64,000 nucleotides of DNA from Acinetobacter sp. ANC 4204 (GCF_002135205.1 NZ_NEFZ01000001.1:62001-126000); one strand, 5' to 3'; counted from the stretch's first letter, positions 20,930 to 29,454 are shown. Translations and numbers: made by a program. Notes: a model not told the origin generated them from the letters alone.

Positions 20930-21187
20930 TTAGGTTCGATAATGCTGATCTTTTTTCCAAGCTGCTTCATCAAAATTAAGTTCTAAAAATTCAGCAATTT
21001 TTTAGCTATGCTTTTTTAAGAAGTTTAGCATCCATATAGATGCCATATCACTGCTTAGGCTATTATAAATCACACGACCTTGTGAAATTCCTCCATTTTC
21101 TATATTCTGCAATTCAGCTATTTGGTTTTTAAGCACTTCCCAAGAGTTGACATGCACATAAGCACTACCAATCTGCCCAAATAAATC
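20930..21187 (-). pseudogene. Decayed gene fragment with in-frame stop
   Basis: On the minus strand one frame reads as normal protein for about 60 codons (for example LFGQIGSAYVHVNSWEVLK), meets a TAA at 21002-21004, and continues in the same frame for 23 more codons (KIAEFLELNFDEAAWKKDQ) to a TAA at 20930-20932. A second in-frame stop at 21188-21190 limits it upstream and no start is visible. The protein-like composition on both sides of the stop suggests a gene remnant. Parent family not recognised. Confidence 0.5.
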
Positions 21188-21258
21188 TTAGTCTGATAAT
21201 TTACAATTATGGGCAATACCTACGATCTAGTTTTGGCATTGCCAAAAGATGCCGATTT

Positions 21259-22518
21259 TCATTTTTTAATAATTAAATCTAATTCTTTTAGGCGGTCATT
21301 AATAAAATCATCTAAGAAAATATTATTTCTAATCGTAAGTAGTTTAAAAGCATCACCTGAAAATCCACGTAAATTCCCAATAGAATGACTAATCCAAGAA
21401 TTTGGTATTTTTTTCCAAGTATCTCTCACTGCCCACGTTGGAAAAAGTTGTTGAATCTGATCAAGAGATAAGTTTTTATTTTCTTTTAAAACAATACCAT
21501 AGTGGAAATAATCTGTAGCAGCAACAAATAGAAATGTAATATTTGGATTAATTTTACTTTGTAAAACACAACCGATTACATCTCTATTTTGTGATAAATT
21601 TTTACTACTAAGTTGGTCAAACCATTTTTGACAATTTCTAATATTATATTGAATATTTAAAAAATCATCTGTATTTGAGTCCAAAAATTCGCCCGTTTGC
21701 ACAAACACATTTTTTATATATTCAAATAAATTATAAAGTAATTTTCCTCTATATTCACTACTGCTATATTCATCCGAAATTTTCTTGATAGCCTCTAGTT
21801 CATTTAGTTGAACATCAATAAGCATTTTTTGTAATTCCTTCTTTCCTGTGATTAATTCACCTGTTAGCATTTTCAACAAGTTGATATACTGCTGAATTGC
21901 AGCTACAAGATTCGATGCTTTACCAATTGCAGATTGAATGTTTTTCAACCAAAAAATAATATCTGTTTGGTAACTCAAGCATTTCAAATATATATTTTGT
22001 TGATTTTCACCATCATTCAAGAAATATTTTCCATCTACATTTTTTATATTTCCTAATGAAAATTGACTTGGTTCTTTGCCGTCCAATGTTAAATAAATCA
22101 TAAATTGTTGCTTCTTGGTACTTTCACAATATTCATAATATCTATTCAATTGCTTAACTTGATCTTCGGCATAAATTTTATTTTCAATAATTAAAATTTG
22201 TGTTTTATTTGAAATAATTAAATCAATTTGACCATAACTTTTCTTTTTATCGCCAACACGTTGCTCTTTTTTTATTTGAACGAACTCGTCAACTATAAAT
22301 TCAGAACAAAAAGAATCAATAAAACTTTTTAAAAATAAATTTCCTTGGCCATGTGAACCGCGTGGATCTAATAACTCCTTTAAAATTGGAGTATGAGTAA
22401 AAACCTCACTACTCCCCATACCTGATATTTTTAGTAAATTAAACTCATTTCCATGACTTTTATTTTTTTCAATTAACGCTATCGTTTGGGATATTAATTT
22501 TCTTATATATTCTTGCAT
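21259..22518 (-). CDS. PD-(D/E)XK nuclease-superfamily protein
   Basis: A 419-residue protein with a clear restriction-endonuclease-like core: GQIDLII supplies Asp99 and ILIIENKI supplies Glu112 and Lys114, the D-x(n)-E-x-K arrangement, with a conserved acidic residue upstream. The rest resembles the PDDEXK_4 type of standalone nuclease proteins. It is very AT- and Lys/Asn-rich compared with acnB upstream, which suggests transfer. It starts only a few bases beyond the acnB terminator, so it depends on read-through or on a promoter overlapping the hairpin. Role unproven; a defence role is possible. Confidence 0.8.
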   Translation of the reverse strand: MQEYIRKLISQTIALIEKNKSHGNEFNLLKISGMGSSEVFTHTPILKELLDPRGSHGQGNLFLKSFIDSFCSEFIVDEFVQIKKEQRVGDKKKSYGQIDLIISNKTQILIIENKIYAEDQVKQLNRYYEYCESTKKQQFMIYLTLDGKEPSQFSLGNIKNVDGKYFLNDGENQQNIYLKCLSYQTDIIFWLKNIQSAIGKASNLVAAIQQYINLLKMLTGELITGKKELQKMLIDVQLNELEAIKKISDEYSSSEYRGKLLYNLFEYIKNVFVQTGEFLDSNTDDFLNIQYNIRNCQKWFDQLSSKNLSQNRDVIGCVLQSKINPNITFLFVAATDYFHYGIVLKENKNLSLDQIQQLFPTWAVRDTWKKIPNSWISHSIGNLRGFSGDAFKLLTIRNNIFLDDFINDRLKELDLIIKK

Positions 22519-22524
22519 TTTCTA

Positions 22525-22558
22525 CTCAAAAAATAAGGGCTGATTACTCAGCCCTTAT
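22525..22558 (-). terminator. Terminator of acnB
   Basis: Perfect 11-bp stem ATAAGGGCTGA / TCAGCCCTTAT with a 4-base loop; on the minus strand it is followed by six T residues. It lies 33 bases after the acnB stop and just before the nuclease gene start. Confidence 0.85.
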
Positions 22559-22590
22559 CTTATACCGCTTATTGCTTAATTAACAAAGAA

Positions 22591-25230
22591 TTAAGTCAAC
22601 TGAGCAGCAGCAATTTTCTTCGTATCAATCTCAGATGCAGGTTTAGTATAGTCTGTCATCTTGTCGAAGCTTAAGTATTGGTAGATGTCAGCAGACATGC
22701 TATCAATCTGAGCTGCATACTGTTGATATTCTTCTGGAGTTGGTAATTTACCAAGTACAGCAGCAACAGATGCAAGTTCAGCAGAAGCTAAGTAAACGTT
22801 CGCACCTTGACCTAAACGGTTCGGGAAGTTACGCGTAGAAGTCGATACACAAGTAGTGTTCGGAGCTACGCGTGCTTGGTTACCCATACACAATGAACAA
22901 CCTGGCATTTCAGTACGCGCGCCAGCTTTACCATAAGTATTGTAGAAACCTTCTTCCATCAATTGACGTTCGTCCATACGCGTAGGCGGAGCAATCCACA
23001 AACGAGTTGAAAGTACGCCACCAGGAACTTTCTCTAACAACTTACCAGTTGCGCGGAAGTGACCGATGTTAGTCATACATGAACCAACGAATACTTCGTC
23101 AATTTTCACGCCTTGAACATCAGAAAGCAATTTCGCATCATCTGGGTCATTCGGGCAGCAAAGAACTGGTTCAGTAATTGTCGCAAGGTCAATTTCATAC
23201 ACTTTCGTGTATTCAGCATCAGCATCAGCTTTAAGAAGTGATGGGTTCGCTAACCATTTTTCCATGTTCTCTACACGACGAGCCATCGTACGCGCATCGC
23301 CATAACCTTCAGAAATCATCCACTTCAACATTGTGATGTTTGATTTCAAGTATTCAGCAACTTTCTCTTCAGAAAGTGTAATAGAACAACCCGCAGCAGA
23401 ACGTTCAGCAGACGCATCAGAAAGTTCGAATGCTTGTTCAACAGTGAGGTCAGTTTCCATTTCTGTTAAGTCGATCTCAAGGATACGGCCAGAGAAGATG
23501 TTTTTCTTACCTTTCTTCTCTACAGTTAAGTCACCTTGCTGAATCGCAACGTAAGGAATTGCATGTACAAGGTCACGTAGTGTGATACCAGGTTGCATTT
23601 TACCTTTGAACTTAACAAGTACAGATTCAGGCATGTCTAATGGCATAACACCAGTCGCAGCAGCGAATGCTACAAGACCAGAACCCGCTGGGAATGAAAT
23701 ACCAATTGGGAAACGTGTATGTGAGTCACCACCAGTACCAACGGTATCTGGAAGAAGCATACGGTTTAACCAAGAGTGGATAATACCGTCACCTGGACGT
23801 AGAGATACACCGCCACGGTTCATGATGAAATCAGGAAGCGAGTGTTGCATTTGAACGTCAACTGGCTTTGGATATGCAGCTGTGTGACAGAAAGATTGCA
23901 TAACTAGGTCAGCAGAGAAGCCTAGGCAAGCTAAGTCTTTCAATTCGTCACGAGTCATTGGACCAGTGGTATCTTGCGAACCAACAGTTGTCATCTTAGG
24001 TTCACAGTAAGTACCTGGAAGTACGCCTTGACCTTCAGGAAGACCACATGCGCGACCAACCATTTTCTGTGCTTGAGTGAAACCTTTGCCAGTAGCAGCA
24101 GGTTGAACTGGAGTACGGAATAACGTAGATGGAGCAAGGCCTAAAGCTTCACGTGCTTTAGCAGTTAAGCCACGACCAACGATTAGGTTGATACGACCAC
24201 CTGCACGTACTTCGTCTAGAAGTACTGGAGTTTTAAGTTCAGCATCAGCAATTACTGCGCCGTCTTTGGTTGCAGTTACTTTTGCAGCAGCATGATCAAT
24301 GTTAAGAACGATTTCATCGCCCATGTTCATGTTTGCAACATCAATTTCGATTGGCAACGCGCCAGCATCTTCCATTGTGTTAAAGAAAATCGGAGCGATT
24401 TTAGAACCTAAGCAGTAACCACCGTCTTTTTTGTTCGGGATGTGCGCAATTTCGTCACCGAAGAACCAAAGTACAGAGTTCGTTGCAGATTTACGAGATG
24501 AACCTGTACCAACAACGTCACCAACGTATGCAACTTGGTTGCCTTTTGCGATCAAGTCTTTGATTTGGTTTAATGGACCAACTTCACCAGGAACTTCTGG
24601 GTTGATACCGTCACGTACGTTTTTCAACATTGCATTTGCATGCAATGGAATATCTGGACGGCTCCAAGCGTCTTGTGCAGGTGACAAGTCATCAGTGTTG
24701 GTTTCGCCAGTTACTTTGAAAACTGTAAGTTTGATTTCAGTAGGAACATCTTTACGAGTCGTGAACCATTCAGCGTCAGCCCAAGATTGCATAACCGCTT
24801 GTGCATTCGTGTTACCCGCTTTTGCTTTATCTGCAACGTCATGGAATGCATCAAATACAAGAAGCGTTTTCTTGAGTGCTTCAGCTGCTAATTCAGCAAG
24901 TTCAGCATCATCAAGAAGTGCAACTAAAGGAGCAACGTTATAACCACCAAGCATAGTGCCTAGTAAGTAAACCGCACGTTCTTTAGAAACTAATGGTGAA
25001 GTCGCTTCGCCTTTAGCCAAAGCAGCTAAGAATGCAGCTTTAACGTATGCAGCTTGGTCAACACCCGCTGGAACACGGTTTTCTAGTAAATCAACTAAAA
25101 ATGCTTCTTCGCCAGCTGGTGGGTTTTTTAATAATTCAACTAATGCAGCTGTTTGAGCATCGTCAAGTGGCTTCGGTGGGACTCCGAGTGCGGCACGTTC
25201 TGCAACGTGTTGGCGGTAAGCTTCTAGCAC
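22591..25230 (-). CDS. acnB: Bifunctional aconitate hydratase 2 / 2-methylisocitrate dehydratase
   Basis: Iron-sulfur enzyme of the TCA cycle that isomerises citrate to isocitrate. It has 879 residues, normal for AcnB. The order of domains is the B type: an N-terminal HEAT-like domain, then the swivel domain (DDLSPAQDAWSRPDIPLHANAM; VGTGSSRKSATNSV), then the catalytic part. Cluster cysteines are in VGSCMTNIGH and GCSLCMGNQ. The upstream region 25231-25474 is non-coding. Codon use is strongly biased, as expected for a highly expressed gene. Confidence 0.96.
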   Translation of the reverse strand: MLEAYRQHVAERAALGVPPKPLDDAQTAALVELLKNPPAGEEAFLVDLLENRVPAGVDQAAYVKAAFLAALAKGEATSPLVSKERAVYLLGTMLGGYNVAPLVALLDDAELAELAAEALKKTLLVFDAFHDVADKAKAGNTNAQAVMQSWADAEWFTTRKDVPTEIKLTVFKVTGETNTDDLSPAQDAWSRPDIPLHANAMLKNVRDGINPEVPGEVGPLNQIKDLIAKGNQVAYVGDVVGTGSSRKSATNSVLWFFGDEIAHIPNKKDGGYCLGSKIAPIFFNTMEDAGALPIEIDVANMNMGDEIVLNIDHAAAKVTATKDGAVIADAELKTPVLLDEVRAGGRINLIVGRGLTAKAREALGLAPSTLFRTPVQPAATGKGFTQAQKMVGRACGLPEGQGVLPGTYCEPKMTTVGSQDTTGPMTRDELKDLACLGFSADLVMQSFCHTAAYPKPVDVQMQHSLPDFIMNRGGVSLRPGDGIIHSWLNRMLLPDTVGTGGDSHTRFPIGISFPAGSGLVAFAAATGVMPLDMPESVLVKFKGKMQPGITLRDLVHAIPYVAIQQGDLTVEKKGKKNIFSGRILEIDLTEMETDLTVEQAFELSDASAERSAAGCSITLSEEKVAEYLKSNITMLKWMISEGYGDARTMARRVENMEKWLANPSLLKADADAEYTKVYEIDLATITEPVLCCPNDPDDAKLLSDVQGVKIDEVFVGSCMTNIGHFRATGKLLEKVPGGVLSTRLWIAPPTRMDERQLMEEGFYNTYGKAGARTEMPGCSLCMGNQARVAPNTTCVSTSTRNFPNRLGQGANVYLASAELASVAAVLGKLPTPEEYQQYAAQIDSMSADIYQYLSFDKMTDYTKPASEIDTKKIAAAQLT

Positions 25231-25474
25231 GGTGTTATTCCTCTTTTTTAAAAAATTATTTACGTATTCCTGCTTTAATTAAAGCTACGTAAATAATATG
25301 GACTGCTAAATTTTACTAAAATTCCAGTTAAAAGTTAATGCAAGCAGCGTGTTTCTTCGTGATGCCCATTATTTTCTAACTAAATGATGTTCATACCGAT
25401 TGCACAATGAATACCACATTTACTGCTATTTGCTCAGTCTTTAACACATTAACTTTGGACTGGTATTTAAAAAC

Positions 25475-25503
25475 AAAAAGGCAACTCATGTTGCCTTTTT
25501 TTT
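25475..25503. terminator. Terminator near the 25524-25793 gene, usable both ways
   Basis: AAAAAGGCAAC / GTTGCCTTTTT, a perfect stem with a TCAT loop, followed by three more T on the plus strand and preceded by A residues. It ends the minus-strand gene at 25524. The preceding 25231-25474 stretch is a non-coding promoter region for acnB with no other feature seen. Confidence 0.8.
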
Positions 25504-25523
25504 CCAAATATAAGTATTCAACC

Positions 25524-25793
25524 TTAGTGTACTGTTGTGGCTTGAATATATTGCTTAAAACTTTCCCGACATCCTTCAAATTTCATCTGAATTTCGTCGT
25601 CATGTAAGTTTTGGTGCGCCGAACCGGCAAATGAAATTTGAACCAAAAACCGTGTAGGTTCATGTTCAAGGGCTTGTTTAAAGTAAACCTGATCACCCAA
25701 GCTAAGGACATAGTGCCCTCCACCAATCACGGCCACGCCATTTTCATCTTCCAAGAGTAAATCTGCTTGATTTAAATAGCCGACAACTTCCAT
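25524..25793 (-). CDS. Conserved hypothetical protein
   Basis: An 89-residue cytosolic protein of unknown function (starts MEVVGYLNQADLLLEDE). AGGAG lies 7-8 bases before ATG 25793, so this start is preferred over an upstream one at 25826. Followed by its own terminator. No signal peptide or cysteine motif. Confidence 0.7.
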   Translation of the reverse strand: MEVVGYLNQADLLLEDENGVAVIGGGHYVLSLGDQVYFKQALEHEPTRFLVQISFAGSAHQNLHDDEIQMKFEGCRESFKQYIQATTVH

Positions 25794-25896
25794 TTTCTGC
25801 TCCTCTCGTTTTTGTTCTCTTTTCATTATTCTTTATTTTTATATGCTTTTCTATATATATGATTTAGTGTTTTGTCACAAAAAAATACCAACTTAA

Positions 25897-25924
25897 AATA
25901 AAAAACCGTTCATTAGAACGGTTT
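25897..25924 (-). terminator. Terminator overlapping the stop codon of the lipoprotein gene
   Basis: AAACCGTTC / GAACGGTTT stem with a 4-base ATTA loop; the stop codon of the 25913-26272 gene is in the loop. A T-rich tract follows on the minus strand. Confidence 0.75.
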
Positions 25925-26272
25925 GTAATCTGGCATGTCTTTATGAGGGGTCGCTATACATTTTTCAGTGTATGCTGCACGAACTTTTTCTCGTGCCCCT
26001 TCAATATCGCTCTTAATGTCCGCTTCAGGCAAAGCATATACATGCTCAATAATATCTAAGATAAATGCTTTGGTCGTCGCATCTTCTACCTTATTGGCAT
26101 GTTCAATTGCTTTATCTTTTTCAATTGCATTTTGACGATCTAGCATAATCGAACGTGCTGCATTTCCTACACTTTTACAATAGCCATGCCATTGTTCTTC
26201 TGGCGTTAACGGTTTTTTTTCTGCACAACCCACCAAAGCAATGGCAGCAGCCAAAACAAATAACTTTTTCAT
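25913..26272 (-). CDS. Small lipoprotein of unknown function
   Basis: A 119-residue predicted lipoprotein: a short charged start, a hydrophobic stretch and a lipobox LVGC with Cys16, so it is probably anchored in the membrane facing the periplasm. The mature part is helical and charged, with two further cysteines (GYCKSV, TEKCIATP) that could pair. Family not recognised. Unusually, its stop codon sits inside its terminator hairpin. Confidence 0.75.
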   Translation of the reverse strand: MKKLFVLAAAIALVGCAEKKPLTPEEQWHGYCKSVGNAARSIMLDRQNAIEKDKAIEHANKVEDATTKAFILDIIEHVYALPEADIKSDIEGAREKVRAAYTEKCIATPHKDMPDYKPF

Positions 26273-26344
26273 TACAACTCTCCTATGTGCCCTATCATAA
26301 TCAAACTTTTAAAAATGAAGAACCATTCCCCTGCTTTAAATGTC

Positions 26345-26368
26345 AAAAAGCCCAGATTTGGGCTTTTT
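26345..26368. terminator. Terminator after the DUF333/I78 lipoprotein gene
   Basis: AAAAAGCCCA / TGGGCTTTTT perfect 10-bp stem with a GATT loop, bidirectional in form. It lies just beyond the stop codon at 26380. Confidence 0.8.
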
Positions 26369-26379
26369 GACTGAGCAAA

Positions 26380-26814
26380 TTAACCGCAGTTCGCTTGAAC
26401 TACTTTATTGGTCTTTGGATCAACCGTTACTGTCACTCGGTCTTCACGATAATCCATCGTGACTGGCTGCCCAGGTTGGACTAAACGCACGATCTTCGCA
26501 CTGGTTTTTTGCTTAATCTGCGCTTCCGTTAAATTCGACTGACCAATCAAGGCTGTCGCTTGCTCTGCGACACATTTGCTCTGGCTAGCACGGAACAGTG
26601 CCCACTCTTCAATAACTTGACCATTGGGCAAATGACAATATCCCACTTCACCATTCGCTTCTTTTCGAGTCTCTAATTTGCCACCCTGTTCAATACAAAA
26701 AGTACTGGCAGGATTTGCCATACCAATATTGGGCTTTTCTGCTTCATTCTTTTGTGCAGTACTACAACCAGACAAAGCTGCCACAATCAATCCGAGCATT
26801 ACAGTTTTTTTCAT
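26380..26814 (-). CDS. Lipoprotein with DUF333-like and I78 protease-inhibitor-like parts
   Basis: A 144-residue lipoprotein from ATG 26814 (lipobox LSGC near residue 17). Residues about 33-75 (NPASTFCIEQGGKLETR ... GYCHLPNGQVIEEWALF) match the DUF333 pattern seen in small putative hemolysin-like proteins. The C-terminal part (IVRLVQPGQPVTMDYREDR ... VVQANCG) matches the I78 peptidase-inhibitor pattern. A plausible role is inhibition of periplasmic or external proteases; this is inference. The open frame extends 15 codons upstream, but MKK plus a hydrophobic core marks the real start. Confidence 0.8.
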   Translation of the reverse strand: MKKTVMLGLIVAALSGCSTAQKNEAEKPNIGMANPASTFCIEQGGKLETRKEANGEVGYCHLPNGQVIEEWALFRASQSKCVAEQATALIGQSNLTEAQIKQKTSAKIVRLVQPGQPVTMDYREDRVTVTVDPKTNKVVQANCG

Positions 26815-26958
26815 AAAGGGGATTTCTTTAAATAAAAGATCAACATAGCAAATAAGCACGAATGAAACTGTGCGAGTTTTGCAAAATATTGAACAAAAAA
26901 GAAAAGCCCATCAAAAGATGGACTTCTTATACTTAAAACTTGCCTTGTTAAGCCTGTT

Positions 26959-27162
26959 TTAGTTAACTGAATGGATATCCAGCTCTTCATTTTTCGCTAA
27001 AACGACCGAAGCCAAAATTGGCGTACCTAAAATGAATGGTACGGAAAAAATCCAAAAAATCACGGTATAGTGAGGATCAAAGAAAAATTGAATAGCAAGT
27101 GCCACCAAAATTAAAACGGAAAATAGAATTGCAGCAAAACGCATTACAAATTTGATTGGCAT
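26959..27162 (-). CDS. Small two-helix membrane protein
   Basis: A 67-residue protein with two hydrophobic segments and a charged C-terminus (KNEELDIHSVN). Function unknown. A GTG four codons upstream at 27174 is an alternative start; ATG 27162 is preferred because GTGAAG lies upstream of it. A weak hairpin follows near 26903-26926. Confidence 0.55.
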   Translation of the reverse strand: MPIKFVMRFAAILFSVLILVALAIQFFFDPHYTVIFWIFSVPFILGTPILASVVLAKNEELDIHSVN

Positions 27163-27318
27163 TATGATCTTCACTCTTAATTTAGCTAGTCCATTTACTA
27201 TACACCTACTTTTAATATGGCTTAATTGATTTTAAGTATCTTCTGTCTGTTATTTATAGATTTTATTCATCTACACAAAGACTATTTATTCTGAAAAATA
27301 ATGCGCCATTTGACCGAA

Positions 27319-27346
27319 GATAAGCCCACATCAATGTAGGCTTATC
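27319..27346. terminator. Hairpin resembling a terminator
   Basis: GATAAGCC-C-ACA / TGT-A-GGCTTATC with a TCAA loop, a 12-bp stem with one mismatch and no strong T-run. It lies in the 27175-27593 gap. Confidence 0.4.
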
Positions 27347-27466
27347 TGGAAATAGATGCGTTAGAACTTCCAGTTCTGTGACTATTGTTTAGCATTAAAT
27401 GTATTTGGCAATCAATAACTATAAGTAGTTGTAAACAGTGATATTGAACTTAGCTTATACTTTGCA

Positions 27467-27556
27467 ATGACTATATATAGTAGTCTACATCTATAACTCA
27501 ACAGTCTACATATCAGTCTACATTTTTTTGGTTAGATTATGCCTATATATAGTCAT
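27467..27556. repeat. Inverted repeat enclosing three AGTCTACAT direct repeats
   Basis: ATGACTATATATAG (27467-27480) and its exact reverse complement CTATATATAGTCAT (27543-27556) bracket 62 bases holding AGTCTACAT at 27482-27490, 27503-27511 and 27515-27523. The array ends 37 bases before the DUF2591-like gene. It could be a regulator-binding array or part of an integration site; no protein for it is identified. The rest of 27175-27593 shows nothing else. Confidence 0.65.
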
Positions 27557-27593
27557 CGTAATTTTTGTGGTTGATAGCTGGAACAAATAAATT

Positions 27594-27860
27594 ATGAAAG
27601 TATCAGATCTAACACCCACCCAATTACCATACGCTCTCGCTCAAGCAATGAAAGTGAAATCAGTTCCAGTGATTGATTGGGAGTTATGTGGAAAGTTGAT
27701 AGAAAAAGAAAAAATTAGCTTGGTGCGTTCCTATTCAAGATGGACTGCTTTTTATGTTGGTCCTCGTGCTGATAGTCGAGAAGCTGAGCAAGTTGGTGAT
27801 ACTGCAATTGAGGCAGTGGTGAGGTGTTTTATTGAGAAAAAATTAGGACGTGTAATTTAG
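27594..27860 (+). CDS. DUF2591 / NinX-like phage protein
   Basis: An 88-residue protein resembling the phage DUF2591 (NinX) family: an N-terminal segment with LTPTQLPYALAQA, a middle with VPVIDWELCGKLIEKEKI, and the conserved end (AIEAVVRCFIEKKLG). Family function is unknown; members are usually in lambdoid nin regions. Here it stands alone on the plus strand near the prophage border, which marks this stretch as phage-derived. Confidence 0.7.
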   Translation: MKVSDLTPTQLPYALAQAMKVKSVPVIDWELCGKLIEKEKISLVRSYSRWTAFYVGPRADSREAEQVGDTAIEAVVRCFIEKKLGRVI

Positions 27861-27943
27861 TGACATAATCCTTGTATAAACCCAAGATTGTATCCTTATG
27901 CATAAATAGTTAAAATTAATAAAAATTTTATAAGTTTAAAAAT

Positions 27944-28306
27944 ATGGCATTAATCTATTGCAACAAATGTAAGCAGTGTGGTGATTCCAAGTTAAAAGGT
28001 AGTGGCTGGATAACCCTCGTTTTAATTCTTTTTTACATCATTCCTGGTTTGATCTATATGATTTGGCGTAGATCTGGTTTAGGTGAATGTAAATTCTGTT
28101 CTAGTTCTGATGTAATACCAGCAAGTCAAAAACCGGCCCAGCTTAACCAACAAAAAGTTACTCCCATTCAATCTCCATTTGACAACGTGCCTCCCCCATT
28201 TGAAAATGTGCCTCAAGTCAATTGCCCTGACTGCAGGGAACTGATCAGATTTGATGCCCGTAAATGCAAGCATTGCGGTTCATTTATTGAATTACCTCAA
28301 AAATGA
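27944..28306 (+). CDS. Membrane protein with N- and C-terminal zinc ribbons
   Basis: A 120-residue protein: Cys pairs at the N-terminus (CNKCKQCG), a hydrophobic helix at about 22-41, then CKFC, a Pro/Gln-rich linker, and a C-terminal ribbon (CPDCRELIRFDARKCKHCG). The layout suggests a membrane-anchored zinc-binding protein. Function unknown; similar small ribbon-plus-helix proteins are common as cargo in phages and islands. Confidence 0.65.
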   Translation: MALIYCNKCKQCGDSKLKGSGWITLVLILFYIIPGLIYMIWRRSGLGECKFCSSSDVIPASQKPAQLNQQKVTPIQSPFDNVPPPFENVPQVNCPDCRELIRFDARKCKHCGSFIELPQK

Positions 28307-28633
28307 TTAGTATGTTCATTAGGCTAATTCCATAAATATTAGATATTTTTATTTAATAAGCCATACAGATTACACAAATAATCTTTATGGTTTTTTGTGA
28401 GCAACCTTTCTCTTTACTTGTTTTTGTTCGCTTATTAGTTTCTTTAAATAGGCTATTATTTAAGCATTGTGTTTAAAATGGATAAGTCTATGTGCGCAAA
28501 CTTATAAAAATTGGGAAGTGAAATATAATAACAAATATGTATATGAGTTATGAAGAGGCAACAAAAAACCATGACAGAGGGAGTGATATATCATGGTTTG
28601 ATTATTCTATTGATTCTTGAAAATAAGAGCTTT
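28307..28633. other. AT-rich stretch with at most one tiny gene
   Basis: About 330 bases. Apart from the 27-codon frame at 28537-28620 I see no supported gene, repeat or clear promoter. Confidence 0.4.
28537..28620 (+). CDS. Possible 27-residue peptide or gene-start remnant
   Basis: A short frame reading MYMSYEEATKNHDRGSDISW and ending shortly after. The composition is protein-like, but the ribosome site is weak and the length is tiny. It may be the remnant N-terminus of a lost gene. Listed only as a low-confidence possibility. Confidence 0.25.
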   Translation: MYMSYEEATKNHDRGSDISWFDYSIDS

Positions 28634-28879
28634 TTAAGGGCTACAAATTTCGAAGATGGACTTTATAATTTTTACATGCAGCACAAAAATAATTCTAAAA
28701 ACAATAAAAAAATTTAAAATAGTCAAAATAGTATCAACAACATCATTGTGTATGATACTAGTTAAAACAATAGATACAAATAAAATAAAAACTAACATAT
28801 ATGATTTTAAAATAAAAAAAACAGGTTTAATATATTTTAAATCAAATAAAAAATTCAAATTTTCTTTATATATAGACAT
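28634..28879 (-). CDS. Small membrane protein, third gene of an AT-rich cluster
   Basis: An 81-residue protein with two long hydrophobic segments (about 18-43 and 48-70). Unknown function. Its ATG overlaps the stop codon of the preceding gene (TAATG), so translation is coupled. Extremely AT-rich. It may be a membrane partner for the two small cytosolic proteins encoded upstream. Confidence 0.5.
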   Translation of the reverse strand: MSIYKENLNFLFDLKYIKPVFFILKSYMLVFILFVSIVLTSIIHNDVVDTILTILNFFIVFRIIFVLHVKIIKSIFEICSP

Positions 28880-29076
28880 TAAATTAACTTAAAAATCTTA
28901 CTACTTTCAAGGCTCTGAAAAAACATTTCAAAACTAGGGCGAATATCCTCACCTTCAAAAGTAATATATTTTAAATTTGAGTGATCTTGTAGGTCTACAA
29001 TAGACTTATCAACTGTTGCTAGAATATTATATTCAGTACCAAATTGATCTTTTACGGTAACTTCTTTTTTTAACAT
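28879..29076 (-). CDS. Small hypothetical protein, second gene of the AT-rich cluster
   Basis: A 65-residue protein with no recognised family. AAGGA lies 7 bases before ATG 29076. It weakly resembles its upstream neighbour in size and layout (MLK start, a GTE motif near 14, a hydrophobic end with FFQSL and KLI), so the pair may be distant paralogues. Cytosolic. Translationally coupled to the membrane-protein gene. Confidence 0.55.
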   Translation of the reverse strand: MLKKEVTVKDQFGTEYNILATVDKSIVDLQDHSNLKYITFEGEDIRPSFEMFFQSLESSKIFKLI

Positions 29077-29120
29077 AGATGGATCCTTAATTTAAATTAT
29101 TTAGAAATTATATAACTTGA

Positions 29121-29348
29121 TTAAATTACTTTATAATTTAACTTAAACATCTGATTTAAAGACGTATAAAAAGTTCTTCCATCTAGGTTCAAATCAACTT
29201 CTTTACCTGATTGAAGAAGTATTCGCTTACCCACTTCTATAGTTTTTAACCCATTACGAGTATTTTGTATTTTATTTAGAGGGATGAGCGACACTATAAT
29301 TTCTGTACCATTTTTTGATTTTGCAATTAAATCGTTTATTTTTAACAA
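29121..29348 (-). CDS. Small hypothetical protein, first gene of the AT-rich cluster
   Basis: A 75-residue protein starting at TTG 29348, chosen because AGGA lies 7-10 bases upstream and no ATG is nearer. It has a GTEIIVSLIPL segment and ends FYTSLNQMFKLNYKVI. No family recognised. Likely first gene of a three-gene unit ending at 28634. Confidence 0.5.
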   Translation of the reverse strand: MLKINDLIAKSKNGTEIIVSLIPLNKIQNTRNGLKTIEVGKRILLQSGKEVDLNLDGRTFYTSLNQMFKLNYKVI

Positions 29349-29412
29349 CTTGTATCCTATTTCTGGAGGTTTTCTCGATTTGAAAAAACTTTAAAACTAA
29401 CTTTCAATTTAT

Positions 29413-29436
29413 AAAAAGCACTGTTTAGTGCTTTTT
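29413..29436. terminator. Terminator of the cold-shock gene
   Basis: AAAAAGCACT / AGTGCTTTTT perfect stem with a GTTT loop, 19 bases past the stop codon of the csp gene; symmetrical A and T arms. Confidence 0.85.
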
Positions 29437-29454
29437 ATTACTGTCAATTATTGC

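Noticed and set aside
25391..25579. 62-codon minus-strand frame near the terminator at 25475
   Set aside because: It crosses the terminator hairpin and overlaps the better-supported gene at 25524 in another frame.
27400..27560. Possible CRISPR-like array from the AGTCTACAT repeats
   Set aside because: Repeats are only 9 bases with irregular, very short spacing, and no cas genes are nearby.
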